This document shows, in pieces, positions 49,726 to 58,436 of a stretch of DNA of 58,436 nucleotides. Numbering within the stretch: the first letter of the stretch is position 1; each line of letters begins with the position of its first letter. The DNA comes from Arsenophonus sp046530935 (GTDB lineage: Bacteria; Pseudomonadota; Gammaproteobacteria; Enterobacterales; Enterobacteriaceae). The position numbers and the translations under genes are program-made. Location: assembly GCA_046530935.1 (NCBI GenBank), contig JBHEQW010000006.1, forward strand, positions 1 through 58,436, given 5' to 3'. The notes beneath the pieces are model-generated. The model ran no database searches. It was not told the origin of the DNA and saw only the letters and a program-made list of their open reading frames with translations.

Positions 49726-50868
49726 GTTGCGTTCATGTTTTACATAACTTTGAGTATGACAACACATTACTTTCACTATCCCATATCTTCTTTTGCATTT
49801 TTTCAAAAAAAACTGTCAACTACTCTCAAGGCTATATTTTACGCAATCATGATATTAAAATTGCTTTCTTCTGTGCCTTGTACGATTATTGTCAACAATT
49901 CAATAAATATTATCCACATGTTTAGGCCTCTATCACCTGTGGTTCTTCTGGATATTAAACATACTGTATAGTATTGAACTATTCTTCCAAAGAATGTGGT
50001 CAAAGAAACCTAGCTAGGCGATGTCATCCGGCTTATGCATAACAGATATGACATGATAAATCCAACTACTCTTTCTGTTTTCTTGAAGGAAGATCTTATA
50101 CAAGAAGAGCAGTAGCGCATTATCCACCCTGAATGAAACAGTACAGACATTACTAGAAAGTGTACTTCTCTAAAAAAATAAAATGGCTGTGCCATAGCGT
50201 GAAAATACCTTTGACGCCACCTAAACCCACTCCTGTGTATCTGTGTATCAGCATTAAAATTACTGCATTACTGAAGAAGGCTGGTTGAACATCATTAGCA
50301 TGTAAGCACCTGACTTAAGGCGTATAAGCAGCAAATCCTGATGCAACAAAGATATGATTAATCACTACTATATTAAGCATATTAGGTATATGCTAGTGAT
50401 AAATTTTAAGATTGGTTATTACTATGCTTTCTTATTGAGTAGTAAATGAGGCACATTATATTACTGAATGTATATAAGGTTGTGTAGATGAGGATTTGCA
50501 AAAAAACAAGAAAAACTTGAGTTCTCATTTCTGATGAAATGATTCTGTTACGCATAATAAATTAGTATAAATATATTCATTCTATGTAGCAAAACAGTCT
50601 GCTTTTTATCAACGCTTAGCTTAGCTGAGCAGGTAATATAATTGTTGTTAGAAACAATGCATAAAATAGAAAAACTATAGTTATTAAAAAAATCCAAATA
50701 CTTAGAGTTAATGTACCTAACTTTTAGTAAGTTAGGTTCAAAGAATAAATACTTCAATGAAATTTTCAGTTACAATAAACAAACTAAACTGATTTAATCT
50801 CCTTTTAGCAAAAAAGGATAGATTTTACTACTCTTTTAAAAAGTAATTCAATTTCCTAACAATCAAGG
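49726..50868 (+). mobile_element. IS91-family relic (copy C), 5'-truncated
   Basis: Plus-strand remnant starting in the middle of the transposase: MTTHYFHYPISSFAFFQKKL in one frame parallels the family's TFTMPHLLWPLFxxN (49750-49815), then LLSSVPCTIIVNN for FCALHTYGRQLN (49860-49905), and a C-terminal YYYAFLLS region near 50415-50440. The 3' end has CCTTTTAGCAAAAAAGG (50802-50818) and stops at TTTCCTAAC, followed by AATCAAGG of the IS256 sequence. It lies tail-out against the minus-strand copy E. Confidence 0.65.
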
Positions 50869-51124
50869 CGGTGTTCAGTATGTTATACCATCATGGCTTC
50901 AAGCTAAGCCTCAACAGGGCTGGCTATCACTGCCTAGCACAACAATTAGTGATAAATTTATGCAATTGAATCACAGCTAATATCTGGTTTCATAGATATC
51001 CATAGGCTAGGCTTTTCCATTGCATACCATCTATCTATTATTGAAATCATCTACAAAATCAATCAGAAGGATACAGCTAACCATCCATCTCTGAAAACCC
51101 ATACACTGGAATTAGGCATAACCC
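50869..51124 (-). mobile_element. IS256-family relic (copy 8), N-terminal part
   Basis: Continuation of the IS256 element broken by the two IS91 relics. The minus strand codes for the transposase start, including a decayed MEKP...NQILAVIQLHKFITN-like stretch (51022-50935) and AKPSWYNILNTAL near 50900-50870. The right terminal repeat (GGAATTAGGCATAACCC) ends at 51124. Confidence 0.7.
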
Positions 51125-51212
51125 AATTTAAATAATGAATATCAATTCAATCCTCTTTTATCAACGATAATTTTATTTATACCATACAATTTTATAATTA
51201 GCTATTCATAAT

Positions 51213-51246
51213 AAAAAACCGATTATGCCTATTGACATAATAGGCA
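51213..51246 (-). terminator. aspC terminator
   Basis: Minus strand, 23 bases after the aspC stop: TGCCTATT-ATGTC-AATAGGCA (8-bp perfect stem, 51226-51246), then ATAATCGG and a run of six T's (51213-51218). A usable rho-independent terminator, although the T-run begins eight bases after the stem. Confidence 0.6.
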
Positions 51247-51268
51247 AATATCTAAATTAACATTGTTT

Positions 51269-52459
51269 TTATAAAACATTAATGATAGCTTTGCATAAAG
51301 GAACAACATTCTCTAATGTTAAGCTCGCGATATTAATTCGAGCTGATCTAACTACATAGATAGCATATTTTTCACGCAGCTCAGTTACTTGGTCTTGATT
51401 AAGGCCACTAAAAGAGAACATACCGTTTTGTTTGCTAATAAAACTAAAATCTTGCTTAGTACCTTTTTCTTGTAATGTATTTACAAGTAACTGACGCATA
51501 CGTTGAATGCGCTTCCGCATTGTTGTCAGCTCTTCGATCCACTCTTTTTTTAAAATTTCATTAGATAAAATCGTAGTAACAATAGCTGCCCCATGAGCAG
51601 GTGGGTTAGAGTAGTTTGCTCTAATAATCAATTTTATTTGACTAAATGCTTGTTCTGCTTGATTACTATCATTGGCAATAATAGTACAGGCTCCAACCCG
51701 TTCATTATATAAGCTGAAATTTTTTGAATAGGAACTGGAAATGATGATCTCAGGATTTTTATTGATAAAAATATGTAAACCTTTCACATCTTCATCTAAC
51801 CCTTTAGCAAAACCTTGATATGAAAAATCAAAAATAGGTAATAATTTTTTTTCTGCTGCAAAAGCAGATAGAATTTCCCATTGATCTAGCGTTGGGTCAA
51901 TACCTGTAGGATTATGACAGCAACCATGTAGTAATAGTATATCACCAGGATTTGCATCTTCTAAACTGGTTAACATACCAGAAAAATCCAGATTATGATT
52001 TTCAGCATCATAATAATTGTAATGACAGCTTGTCAGATCAGCTGCTTTAAATATATTTTCATGATTTGGCCAGGTTGGTTGACTGATCCAGACCCGTTGT
52101 GTACAGGTATGTTTAGCAATAAATTCAGCAGCAATACGCAATGCACCTGTTCCGCCTGGCGCCTGTAAAGTACGAACACGGTTTTCGTCGATAATTGAAT
52201 GATTATTGCCAAAAAGTAATGTTTGAGTAACTCTTGCAAATTCTGGTATCCCGCTAATAGCAAGATAATTTTTAGTCACTTCATTATTTAATAAATATTT
52301 TTCTGCTTTTTTAACGGAAATAAGAATTGGAGTTTTCCCTGATTCATCCTTGTAAACACCAATACCTAAATTGATTTTTTGTTTACGTGGATCAGCATTA
52401 AAACTCTCTTCTAAGCCTAAAATAGGATCGACATAAGCAGTAATAATATTTTCAAACAT
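51269..52459 (-). CDS. aspC: Aspartate aminotransferase
   Basis: PLP enzyme interconverting aspartate plus 2-oxoglutarate and oxaloacetate plus glutamate; in E. coli it also acts on aromatic amino acids. 396 residues, the same as E. coli. The PLP-binding lysine is K246 in SSSYSKNFSLYNERVGA, the pyridine-binding Asp is D211 in FDFSYQGFAKG, and HGCCHNPTGIDPT (178-190) is intact. The C-terminal substrate arginine lies in the VRSARINIASL region. Neighbour of the porin gene, as aspC-ompF are in enterobacteria. It has its own promoter (52508-52536) and terminator. No decay. Confidence 0.96.
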   Translation of the reverse strand: MFENIITAYVDPILGLEESFNADPRKQKINLGIGVYKDESGKTPILISVKKAEKYLLNNEVTKNYLAISGIPEFARVTQTLLFGNNHSIIDENRVRTLQAPGGTGALRIAAEFIAKHTCTQRVWISQPTWPNHENIFKAADLTSCHYNYYDAENHNLDFSGMLTSLEDANPGDILLLHGCCHNPTGIDPTLDQWEILSAFAAEKKLLPIFDFSYQGFAKGLDEDVKGLHIFINKNPEIIISSSYSKNFSLYNERVGACTIIANDSNQAEQAFSQIKLIIRANYSNPPAHGAAIVTTILSNEILKKEWIEELTTMRKRIQRMRQLLVNTLQEKGTKQDFSFISKQNGMFSFSGLNQDQVTELREKYAIYVVRSARINIASLTLENVVPLCKAIINVL

Positions 52460-52507
52460 ATTTATAATTTCAATAACTTAGTTATAATTTGGTGATCGAT
52501 GGATCTC

Positions 52508-52536
52508 ATGTTAACAAGATGAAAATAAATTGCCAA
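52508..52536 (-). promoter_or_regulatory. aspC promoter
   Basis: Minus strand: -35 TTGGCA (52531-52536), spacer of exactly 17 bases, -10 TAACAT (52508-52513), about 49 bases before the aspC ATG. Good match to the sigma-70 consensus and well placed. Confidence 0.55.
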
Positions 52537-52636
52537 CACGCTCACCGCGATAAAAATAAGGCAAATTTGTAATATTTGTTTAAGTTGATATTATTCGTCT
52601 AGTAACAATTTTTCTCAATTAACATAAATTGATAAG

Positions 52637-52682
52637 AAAGCAGCGCTTTCTTCTCTTCTCCTCACTCTCTAAGCGCTGCTTT
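52637..52682 (-). terminator. Porin gene terminator
   Basis: AAAGCAGCGCTT and AAGCGCTGCTTT are perfect 12-base complements around a 22-base pyrimidine-rich (plus strand) loop, about 50 bases after the porin stop. The T-rich tail on the minus strand is moderate (TTTCTTATC); on the plus strand five T's follow. It separates the porin from the aspC promoter. Confidence 0.65.
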
Positions 52683-52732
52683 TTAAATTTATGTTTTCGT
52701 TTTACTGTTAAATTATCATAGCTAAGTAATAA

Positions 52733-53857
52733 TTAAAACTGGTAAAGTAAACCCAAACCAACTAAGTTATCGCTGCCAATAGCATATTTTTTTGTGAAGA
52801 CATTGCTATTGACTAGGTTAATTTTGTAATCAACAACTGCGGTTAGATTTTTATTGAAATAATAGAAAGCACCAAGAGAAACGTATTTCACCAAATCTTG
52901 CTTCTGAGAGTAGACAGTATCAGTCAAATCTTTGCCTTTAGACTGCACATAAGCGATAGATGGTTTTAGATCAATTTCATCAAACAGATACTGACCAACC
53001 AATTCAAAGTTCTCAGTTTTATTAGCGACTTGAGTTAGGCTGCTGCTACTGCTAGGATCAGTAGCAAGATCAAAGCTGCTCATATTACGTGTTTCACCGT
53101 ATATTGCTGCTAAATATAGGTTGTTGGCATCATATTTAATACCAGCGTTCCAGGCATCAGCACTATTATCATCATCGTCGCTTAAATCTTTACTAGCATC
53201 AGTTATATCAGGGTTAAATTTGGTATAACCTGCACCAAGTGCAACGCCCCAGCCGATATCGTAGTTAGCAGCTACACTTAAGCCATCCACGTTGTTTTTC
53301 AAGTAATCTGAGCTACCTGATGATTTGTTGGTTTTCGTGTTTTTGCCTTGATACTGTAGGGCAAAGTTCAAACCATCAACCAGACCAAAGAAATCTGTAT
53401 TACGGTAAGTTAGAAGGTTACGGCCAGTTAAGTAGCTAGCAACCTGAGACATAGAGTCTCCACCATAAATAGGCAGAACGTTAGTCCATTTGTTGACATC
53501 ATAAAAAACGCCATAGTTGCGACCATAGTCCAATGAACCAATGTCAGCAAATTTCAATCCGGCATAAGCTATAGAATTTGTATTTTTATTCTCAGATTCA
53601 CTTTTGTTGGTTTTGCTTTCCCCTTCAAAATGACCAAAACCAGTTAGTTGATCAGAGATCTGAGTATCACCTTTAATACCAAGACGTACATGCGAATCAT
53701 CATCACTACCACTGCTTTTACTAAATAAGTGACGAATGCTAACTTTACCATATAAATCCAGTTTATTGCCATCTTTATTATAGATTTCAGCTGCGTTTGC
53801 TGTACCAGCTAAGAACGCTACCGGGATAACTATTGCAAAAATATTGCGCTTTATCAT
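52733..53857 (-). CDS. General porin, OmpF/OmpC family
   Basis: Trimeric outer-membrane general diffusion porin. Start ATG 53857 (MIKRNIFAIVIPVAFLAGT), with GAGGG upstream; the frame open to 53872 covers that site. 374 residues: signal peptide of 22 residues cut before AEIYNKDGNKLDLYGKV, then a 16-strand barrel. Family signatures: SHVRLGIKGDTQISDQLTG, SLDYGRNYGVFYDV, the constriction-loop region around DSMSQVASYLTGRNLLTYRNTDFFGL (PEFGG-type motif degraded), and a terminal VGLGLLYQF ending in Phe as BamA substrates require. Loops are rich in Asp and Ser (LSDDDDNSAD, DPSSSSS), so the exposed surface is acidic. Position next to aspC suggests ompF; the upstream box looks more like ompC. I therefore leave the symbol empty. 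Confidence 0.92.
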   Translation of the reverse strand: MIKRNIFAIVIPVAFLAGTANAAEIYNKDGNKLDLYGKVSIRHLFSKSSGSDDDSHVRLGIKGDTQISDQLTGFGHFEGESKTNKSESENKNTNSIAYAGLKFADIGSLDYGRNYGVFYDVNKWTNVLPIYGGDSMSQVASYLTGRNLLTYRNTDFFGLVDGLNFALQYQGKNTKTNKSSGSSDYLKNNVDGLSVAANYDIGWGVALGAGYTKFNPDITDASKDLSDDDDNSADAWNAGIKYDANNLYLAAIYGETRNMSSFDLATDPSSSSSLTQVANKTENFELVGQYLFDEIDLKPSIAYVQSKGKDLTDTVYSQKQDLVKYVSLGAFYYFNKNLTAVVDYKINLVNSNVFTKKYAIGSDNLVGLGLLYQF

Positions 53858-53872
53858 TATTATTACCCTCAT

Positions 53873-53893
53873 TAGGTGTTATTCAGACACCTA
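53873..53893 (-). promoter_or_regulatory. Porin leader hairpin next to the ribosome site
   Basis: TAGGTGT/ACACCTA form a 7-bp perfect stem with a 7-base loop, just before TGAGGG (the ribosome site) and 16 bases from the ATG. A second small stem (TTCCCA/TGGGAA, about 53911-53928) lies further up the leader. Porin leaders are common small-RNA targets, but no matching small RNA gene was found. Confidence 0.4.
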
Positions 53894-54040
53894 CCATTGT
53901 CAAAAATAAATTCCCAACCACTGGGAACTATCTCTAAGAGATTAGTGTCATCTCGTTTCTGCCTCCAGAGTTCTATTGGTAAATATTTTTATCTACCTTA
54001 AAAATAATACAAAAATACAATATTTCTTACAAGAAAAAAA

Positions 54041-54060
54041 TTTATGTTTCAAAATGTAAA
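54041..54060 (-). promoter_or_regulatory. OmpR-type binding box upstream of the porin
   Basis: The minus strand reads TTTACATTTTGAAACATAAA, which closely resembles the strongest OmpR site of enterobacterial ompC promoters (TTTACATTTTGAAACATC-type, tandem half-sites). It lies 184 bases before the porin start, a distance fitting an activator site plus a leader of about 80-100 bases. An IS91 relic begins only about 10 bases further upstream. This implies that EnvZ/OmpR control of the porin may still operate. Confidence 0.65.
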
Positions 54061-54069
54061 TAATATGTA

Positions 54070-56090
54070 AGAATGTAGCTAACTATGGTATGAGCTAAGT
54101 AGGTACCCTACATCTAGGGATGTTCGTGATCTAAGTAGTGTTTTATACTCTAATAATATGTTAATTTTTTCATGAATTCATCCAGATTGCTCAATATAAA
54201 TCTTTTAAAAAGCGTAAACAAGGTAAACCCAGAAAGACAAGGCATACAACTTCATGTTGTTATACTTAATTCTTATCAGAAGCAATTTCTTTCTTTTATT
54301 AATCTCCATACCGAAATTAATAATTATAGACTGACTGCATTTTTCATTATACCAAAAAAGAGCTTATATACCAATTTACCTCAGTGAAGAGGACTCGGTC
54401 ATTAATTTTTTCTCGACACGCAAGTATTATTCCATCTAGTCAAGATTATCCGTAATTTTTAGCAACGCAGACCACAGGTAAAGCTGATAATGTTGGATAC
54501 AACTACATTGATGTGGATCATAACTAAAACTATGCTTAGCGATGAATTCATCATCTATAAGAAAGTATGTATATAATCCAATATCCTTTGCCAACTACTC
54601 GGATAAACGAAAGATAACTGGACCGATAGATCTCACAAATGCGGATAGGCTGATAATTTTTATTTCTCTGATAAGAGACCAAGAAGGTAATTTACAGAGA
54701 TGATATACCCAGGCGCTCAACTAAACTGCTTTTTACTCTTGATAATGGCTGGAATAAATTTTTTGAAAACACGATAAAAGTATCAATTCGTTGACCAGTC
54801 TATCTGTTGAGCTAATGATTGTCTGCAGTACTTTTTCTATGCATGTCCGGTGCATGCTGCCATGGACTCTCCTGAATGTTTTCCACAGCCTTTTTTCTTT
54901 AAAAACTGTAAGTTAAAAGCCTGCAACAATTCATGCGATTTAAAAGCTACTGAACAATGATTAGCACAGTAGTACTCATATTTTATCCAACTAGGAGTTG
55001 CAACAGATTAATTTCACTATGCCTCATCCTTCTTTTGGCTTTTTTTTCAACAATAACTAGCCGTTACTCAACGCTCTGTTTATTGGTGGCATTTTAGTTA
55101 TGCTGCAGTGTTGGCACGCAAATAATATATCGAAATTGGATCTTCTCTGCCTTGTACACTTATGATAGATAACTCAATCAATATCCACATGTTCATCTCT
55201 ACGTTACCAATGTGATTGTGCTGGTTTAGATATTAAACCTGCTGTATGGCATGATCTGTTCTTCAAAAAAAAAGACCAGTAGGATAAATCTACCGAAGCA
55301 CCATTATCTAGCTGGTTGCAGCATAGTTATACCTGATAAATCCAACAAGTCTTTCTAGACTTTTGTATATCCGCTCAAAGAAACAATGACAGAGTTACAT
55401 CTAAAACTACAAGTACATATATTACTGGAAAGTGCACTTTGCTAAAAAAATGAAAGGCCAGCGCGTAGAGCGCGAAATACCTTATAATGCGCTACATTTT
55501 AAACGCTCACTGGTATCCGCACATTAAAACTACAACATTTCTGCCATGAGGAATATGGTGTACATCATTACTAACAGCAAAAAACCAAATAAGTACTGGC
55601 AGTATACATCTTAAATCAGGAAAAGATGATCAGTGCTGTGTTTAGCCAGATTCCAGAGAGGCATTTTAAGATAATGCGTTACTATAGGTTTTTGTTGAAT
55701 CGTAAACAAGACATACTATTATCGAGAATTTATAGGGCGTTAAAGATGATCACGTCTCGCAAAAAACAGAAAAACGGAGGTTTGTCAATACTTCTGATTA
55801 AAAGATTCCTTCGCATAAATTTGCAAAAATATATTCTATGTAGCAAAAAACTACTTTTTATCAACGATTAGCTTGGCAAAAAAACAACGTAAAAGCAACG
55901 GGATTATTAATAAAAAATGCATAAAATTGAATAAATAATGATTATTAAACACCTAAATATCTAGATTTAAATGTCTTTAAATTTATCGCGTTATCTCAAA
56001 GAATACACACACTCCAATAAAATTTTAACTTGCAATAGCCACAGCAAATCTCTTGCGCTCGCTTTAAAAAGCGATTCAATATCCCCTACA
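54070..56090 (+). mobile_element. IS91-family relic (copy D)
   Basis: The best-preserved IS91-type transposase of the window. From about 54735: DNGWNKFFENTI, SCKLKACNNSCDLKATEQ in adjacent frames (54870-54960), FTMPHPSFGFFFN (55012-55050), and an intact 81-codon C-terminal piece (55626-55871) reading FSQIPERHFKIMRYYRFLLN then RKQDILLSRIYRALKMI, which matches the IS91 IPARHFKMVRYYGFLANRRR signature. The conserved unidentified block lies at 54115-54700. The terminal hairpin region near 56040-56090 is degraded. Stops and frameshifts elsewhere. Confidence 0.75.
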
Positions 56091-57129
56091 CCTAACCATA
56101 AACTTTTTATTTTTATCATAATTAAAAACAAAAAAAGCAACCAATATCTCTGCTGCCAGCAGAGATATTGGTTGCATGATGACCTTTATAATAAGCAGTA
56201 CTTCCAATTCCACCTTGGAAAAGTATAATTTCCATAGAAATTAACTTATTTACATGTAACAAAGATAACATGACCTTGGCCTGGCCTATGCCAGATGACA
56301 ATGTAAAACAAGCAGTTTGATATCAGCAAAAGTAATTTCACCGCAACACTTACAAGTTATGAACTGCTGTAACCCATAAATATTATACCACACTAAACAT
56401 TAGCTTTGAATAAGCAATTCCATTGATCAAAAACTTATTTTTATTTTACAGAGCATAAATTTGTACCGAAAATGCGTTCCTGCCACATCAGGCCAATCAC
56501 AACATAATCAAAATAACCCTAGGTTATAAAATGCAAATTTAATGAATGCTTTGTAAGCATAACAATTAATTTTACTTTCACAACCCAAACTGCCGCCTAG
56601 CGGCATATCTAAACTATTTTCATCCAAAATTCGCATATATTTCCGCATAATATGGGTTATAAACCTAATTTTTTACTTCATAAATAGTAAATACATCATT
56701 ATTTAATATTAATTTATTTGATACCTACTAGACCCTACTAACTAGATTAGTATCTTTTAACATGTCCTGTCCTCTATCAATATGAATAAAACTGCTATTA
56801 GCATAGCAGCACAGCATAGCTCTTACTCTTCACAATCTCGCATTTTTAATGCTGCTTTATGTATATCCTTAAGTTCTGGCCTTTGTAATATAAAAATCTA
56901 TTGCTTAGTACCTACATTAGTATGATAGTTATTTTTATCAATCCATCTTTCTTTTTATCTCAAAGTACATTATTCGTTTTGACTGTACGATAACCAAAAA
57001 CCAGTTGAGCAACTTTATTGGTTCCAATTAGTAATCGCAACAAATAAATCTTATAAAATAATTTCAGATCAATGGTTTTAATTTTATTATTACTATGCTT
57101 ACGGAATAACTATATTTAATTTGGTTAAT
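56091..57129. other. Eroded DNA behind an orphan terminator
   Basis: No gene identified. On the minus strand, coding-like strings occur at about 57035-56965 (LLIGTNKVAQLVFGYRTVKTNNVL), 56890-56840 (GQNLRIYIKQH / RPELKDIHKAALKMRDCEE) and 56370-56300 (GYSSSITCKCCGEITFADI-like, with a CxxC pair), all read toward the terminator at 56137-56175. They look like one or more decayed minus-strand genes I cannot name. Confidence 0.35.
56125..56175 (-). terminator. Strong orphan rho-independent terminator
   Basis: GCAACCAATATCTCTGCT and AGCAGAGATATTGGTTGC form a perfect 18-bp stem with a 3-base loop (56137-56175). On the minus strand it is followed at once by TTTTTTTG and more T's. Textbook terminator for a minus-strand gene, but no intact gene lies upstream of it. 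Confidence 0.85.
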
Positions 57130-58436
57130 GAGTTATTACCAAATCTGGTGTATGACCTGCGAAACCATGTTCCACTTTGATGCTTCGTAAATCTGTTATT
57201 CATCCTTAAATTTAACGTTATTTAGCACCTTGATCAGCAGATCAAATACACATTAGCAGTTCTAGCTTTTCTGAGGAAACTGTAGTCATTTAAATAGCAT
57301 TGAAATGGAATGATTGTTTTTCTCGAAGCACAATTCTTCGTGCACCGACTTCATATACTTATGTCAAAAAAGATGATTCAATTGCATTCATATTCTTATT
57401 GATACCAACTGAAATAACTGGAAGTCCTATAATATAAGAAGTTCTTCTCAATCTTTCTCAAGCTGCTTCATCCGCTGCATAAATACTTTACTGAAAACAT
57501 TGGCTAACAAAACATCAACTGCTTTATTTAATGGCATCAAGGCTCTCTGCTAGTCTATAACATCAAGCCGCTCAGCCTTAACTTTCAGTTGGATGCTTTT
57601 GAGAAGTAAAGGAAGCTCGTTAACTGTTTTATATACACAAACAGTTAATTCTGTGTGTCCTGCCTTGGAATAAAAATATTTTTGCCATTGCATTTCAAAA
57701 ACCAAAGGCACTGTCTCCAGTAGTTGGCCTGAAATATACTGTTAAGCTACGCGCTATCAGCCAACGAATAAGTTAATCCCAGTTCTGTTCTAACTCTCAA
57801 TAATTATCTTCAACCACAACTAACTCCTTACATCCATACTCACTGATCCAAATAATGGCCAGTAGTAAAGCCGATCATATTGCCTAACAGAACTATCTAT
57901 GGCATCAAGAAGGAAATAAACGTAATGCGTATCTTTTAAATAATACAAGCATCATTGCCTATATACTCTTCAAGCCATTGATTTTTAGTCTATTAATCCT
58001 GCTTGACAGAGAAAGACCCATCTGTCTTCTTACCTGGAAGTGTCCAAAAATGGCTTCGTAAAAATCACGCTAAAGCTGCCATTCGTGTTTACAGCCATGA
58101 TATAGAAACTCTTTTACGCTTTTTAAACGCTTAAAATAAGGCTGAACACCTATCTGTTCAAGCATATTTCATTGCCGCTGCAATCCATAATTACTTTATA
58201 AGCTTTATTTTAATTTCAATATCACAAATAGCAATCTGCTATAGGTTGCTGTGGCAAATAACCATTACGACGAGATCATGAGGCCTCAAGTCGGCATTAA
58301 ACAACAGGACGTTCACATGTTGTTGCAACAGAGAATAGCTTCCGAGGGTCAGCCTCAACAGCATTGCCTACCATCTGGTTGTCAGCATTACAGATGAGTT
58401 TATACAAAGGATCACAAGTAGTATCTAATTTCGCGC
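57130..58436 (-). mobile_element. IS256-family relic (copy 9), runs off the window
   Basis: Left terminal repeat GAGTTATTACCAAATCTGG at 57130. The minus-strand transposase is followed from its C-terminus (57190-57400; decayed ESxFFDISI..KSVHEELCFEKNNHSI and FKLLQ-like) to near its N-terminus at the window edge (58380-58430). Many stops. The right end lies outside the window. Confidence 0.72.

Noticed and set aside
48257..50195. Short frames sharing a CSSCIRSSFKKTERVVGF peptide on opposite strands
   Set aside because: They lie in the inverted arms of the two IS91 relics and are antisense or out of frame to the transposase, so they are repeats of dead DNA and not a conserved small protein.
1..58436. 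CRISPR array, tRNA or rRNA genes
   Set aside because: No regularly spaced direct repeats and no recognisable T-arm (GGTTCRANNCC) or rRNA sequence found by eye on either strand; a tRNA scan would be needed to exclude one fully.

Overview
The window looks like the chromosome of a host-restricted gamma-proteobacterium of the Enterobacterales in the middle of genome erosion. Gene order and protein sequences are enterobacterial (kdsD-kdsC-lptCAB-rpoN, ptsN-rapZ-npr, uppS-cdsA-rseP-bamA-skp-lpxD-fabZ-lpxA-lpxB-rnhB-dnaE-accA-tilS, serC-aroA, aspC-porin). The DNA is very AT-rich, and only about 39% of it (roughly 22.7 kb) is intact coding sequence. Much of the rest consists of recognisable pseudogenes and decayed insertion sequences. 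A Serratia symbiotica-like aphid co-symbiont would fit best; Arsenophonus or a Sodalis-allied symbiont are alternatives. The genus is inference, not something shown by the sequence.

Layout. 1-4.9 kb: eroded DNA, an IS256-family relic split by an IS91-family relic. 4.9-8.4 kb (+): kdsD, kdsC pseudogene, lptC, lptA, lptB, then the start of an rpoN pseudogene cut off by an IS256 relic and followed by an IS481 relic (8.7-10.8 kb). 10.9-12.6 kb (+): ptsN, rapZ, npr pseudogene. 12.9-16.6 kb: IS relics. 17.0-34.3 kb (-): uppS, cdsA, rseP pseudogene, bamA, skp, lpxD, fabZ, lpxA, [IS481 relic], lpxB, rnhB pseudogene, dnaE, accA, tilS. 34.3-43.7 kb: IS481 relic, unassigned eroded DNA, talB pseudogene and a pile-up of IS256/IS91/IS481 relics. 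43.7-46.2 kb (-): serC, aroA. 46.6-51.1 kb: one IS256 relic containing two IS91 relics in opposite orientation. 51.3-53.9 kb (-): a general porin with an OmpR-type box, and aspC with its own promoter. 54.1-58.4 kb: IS91 relic, an orphan terminator, eroded DNA and another IS256 relic running off the window.

The surviving genes share a theme: the outer membrane and its lipopolysaccharide. KdsD feeds Kdo synthesis. LpxA, LpxD and LpxB make lipid A precursors, and FabZ makes acyl chains. LptA, LptB and LptC export LPS. BamA and Skp assemble outer membrane proteins such as the porin. UppS and CdsA supply undecaprenyl and CDP-diacylglycerol lipids, and AccA feeds fatty acid synthesis. The lost genes (rpoN, npr, rseP, rnhB, talB, kdsC) are regulatory, redundant or backup functions. 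No tRNA, rRNA or CRISPR array was recognised. I found no convincing new biological system; the most informative signals are target-specific nesting of IS91-type relics in IS256 relics, and conserved hairpins and regulatory sites that survive in otherwise eroded DNA.
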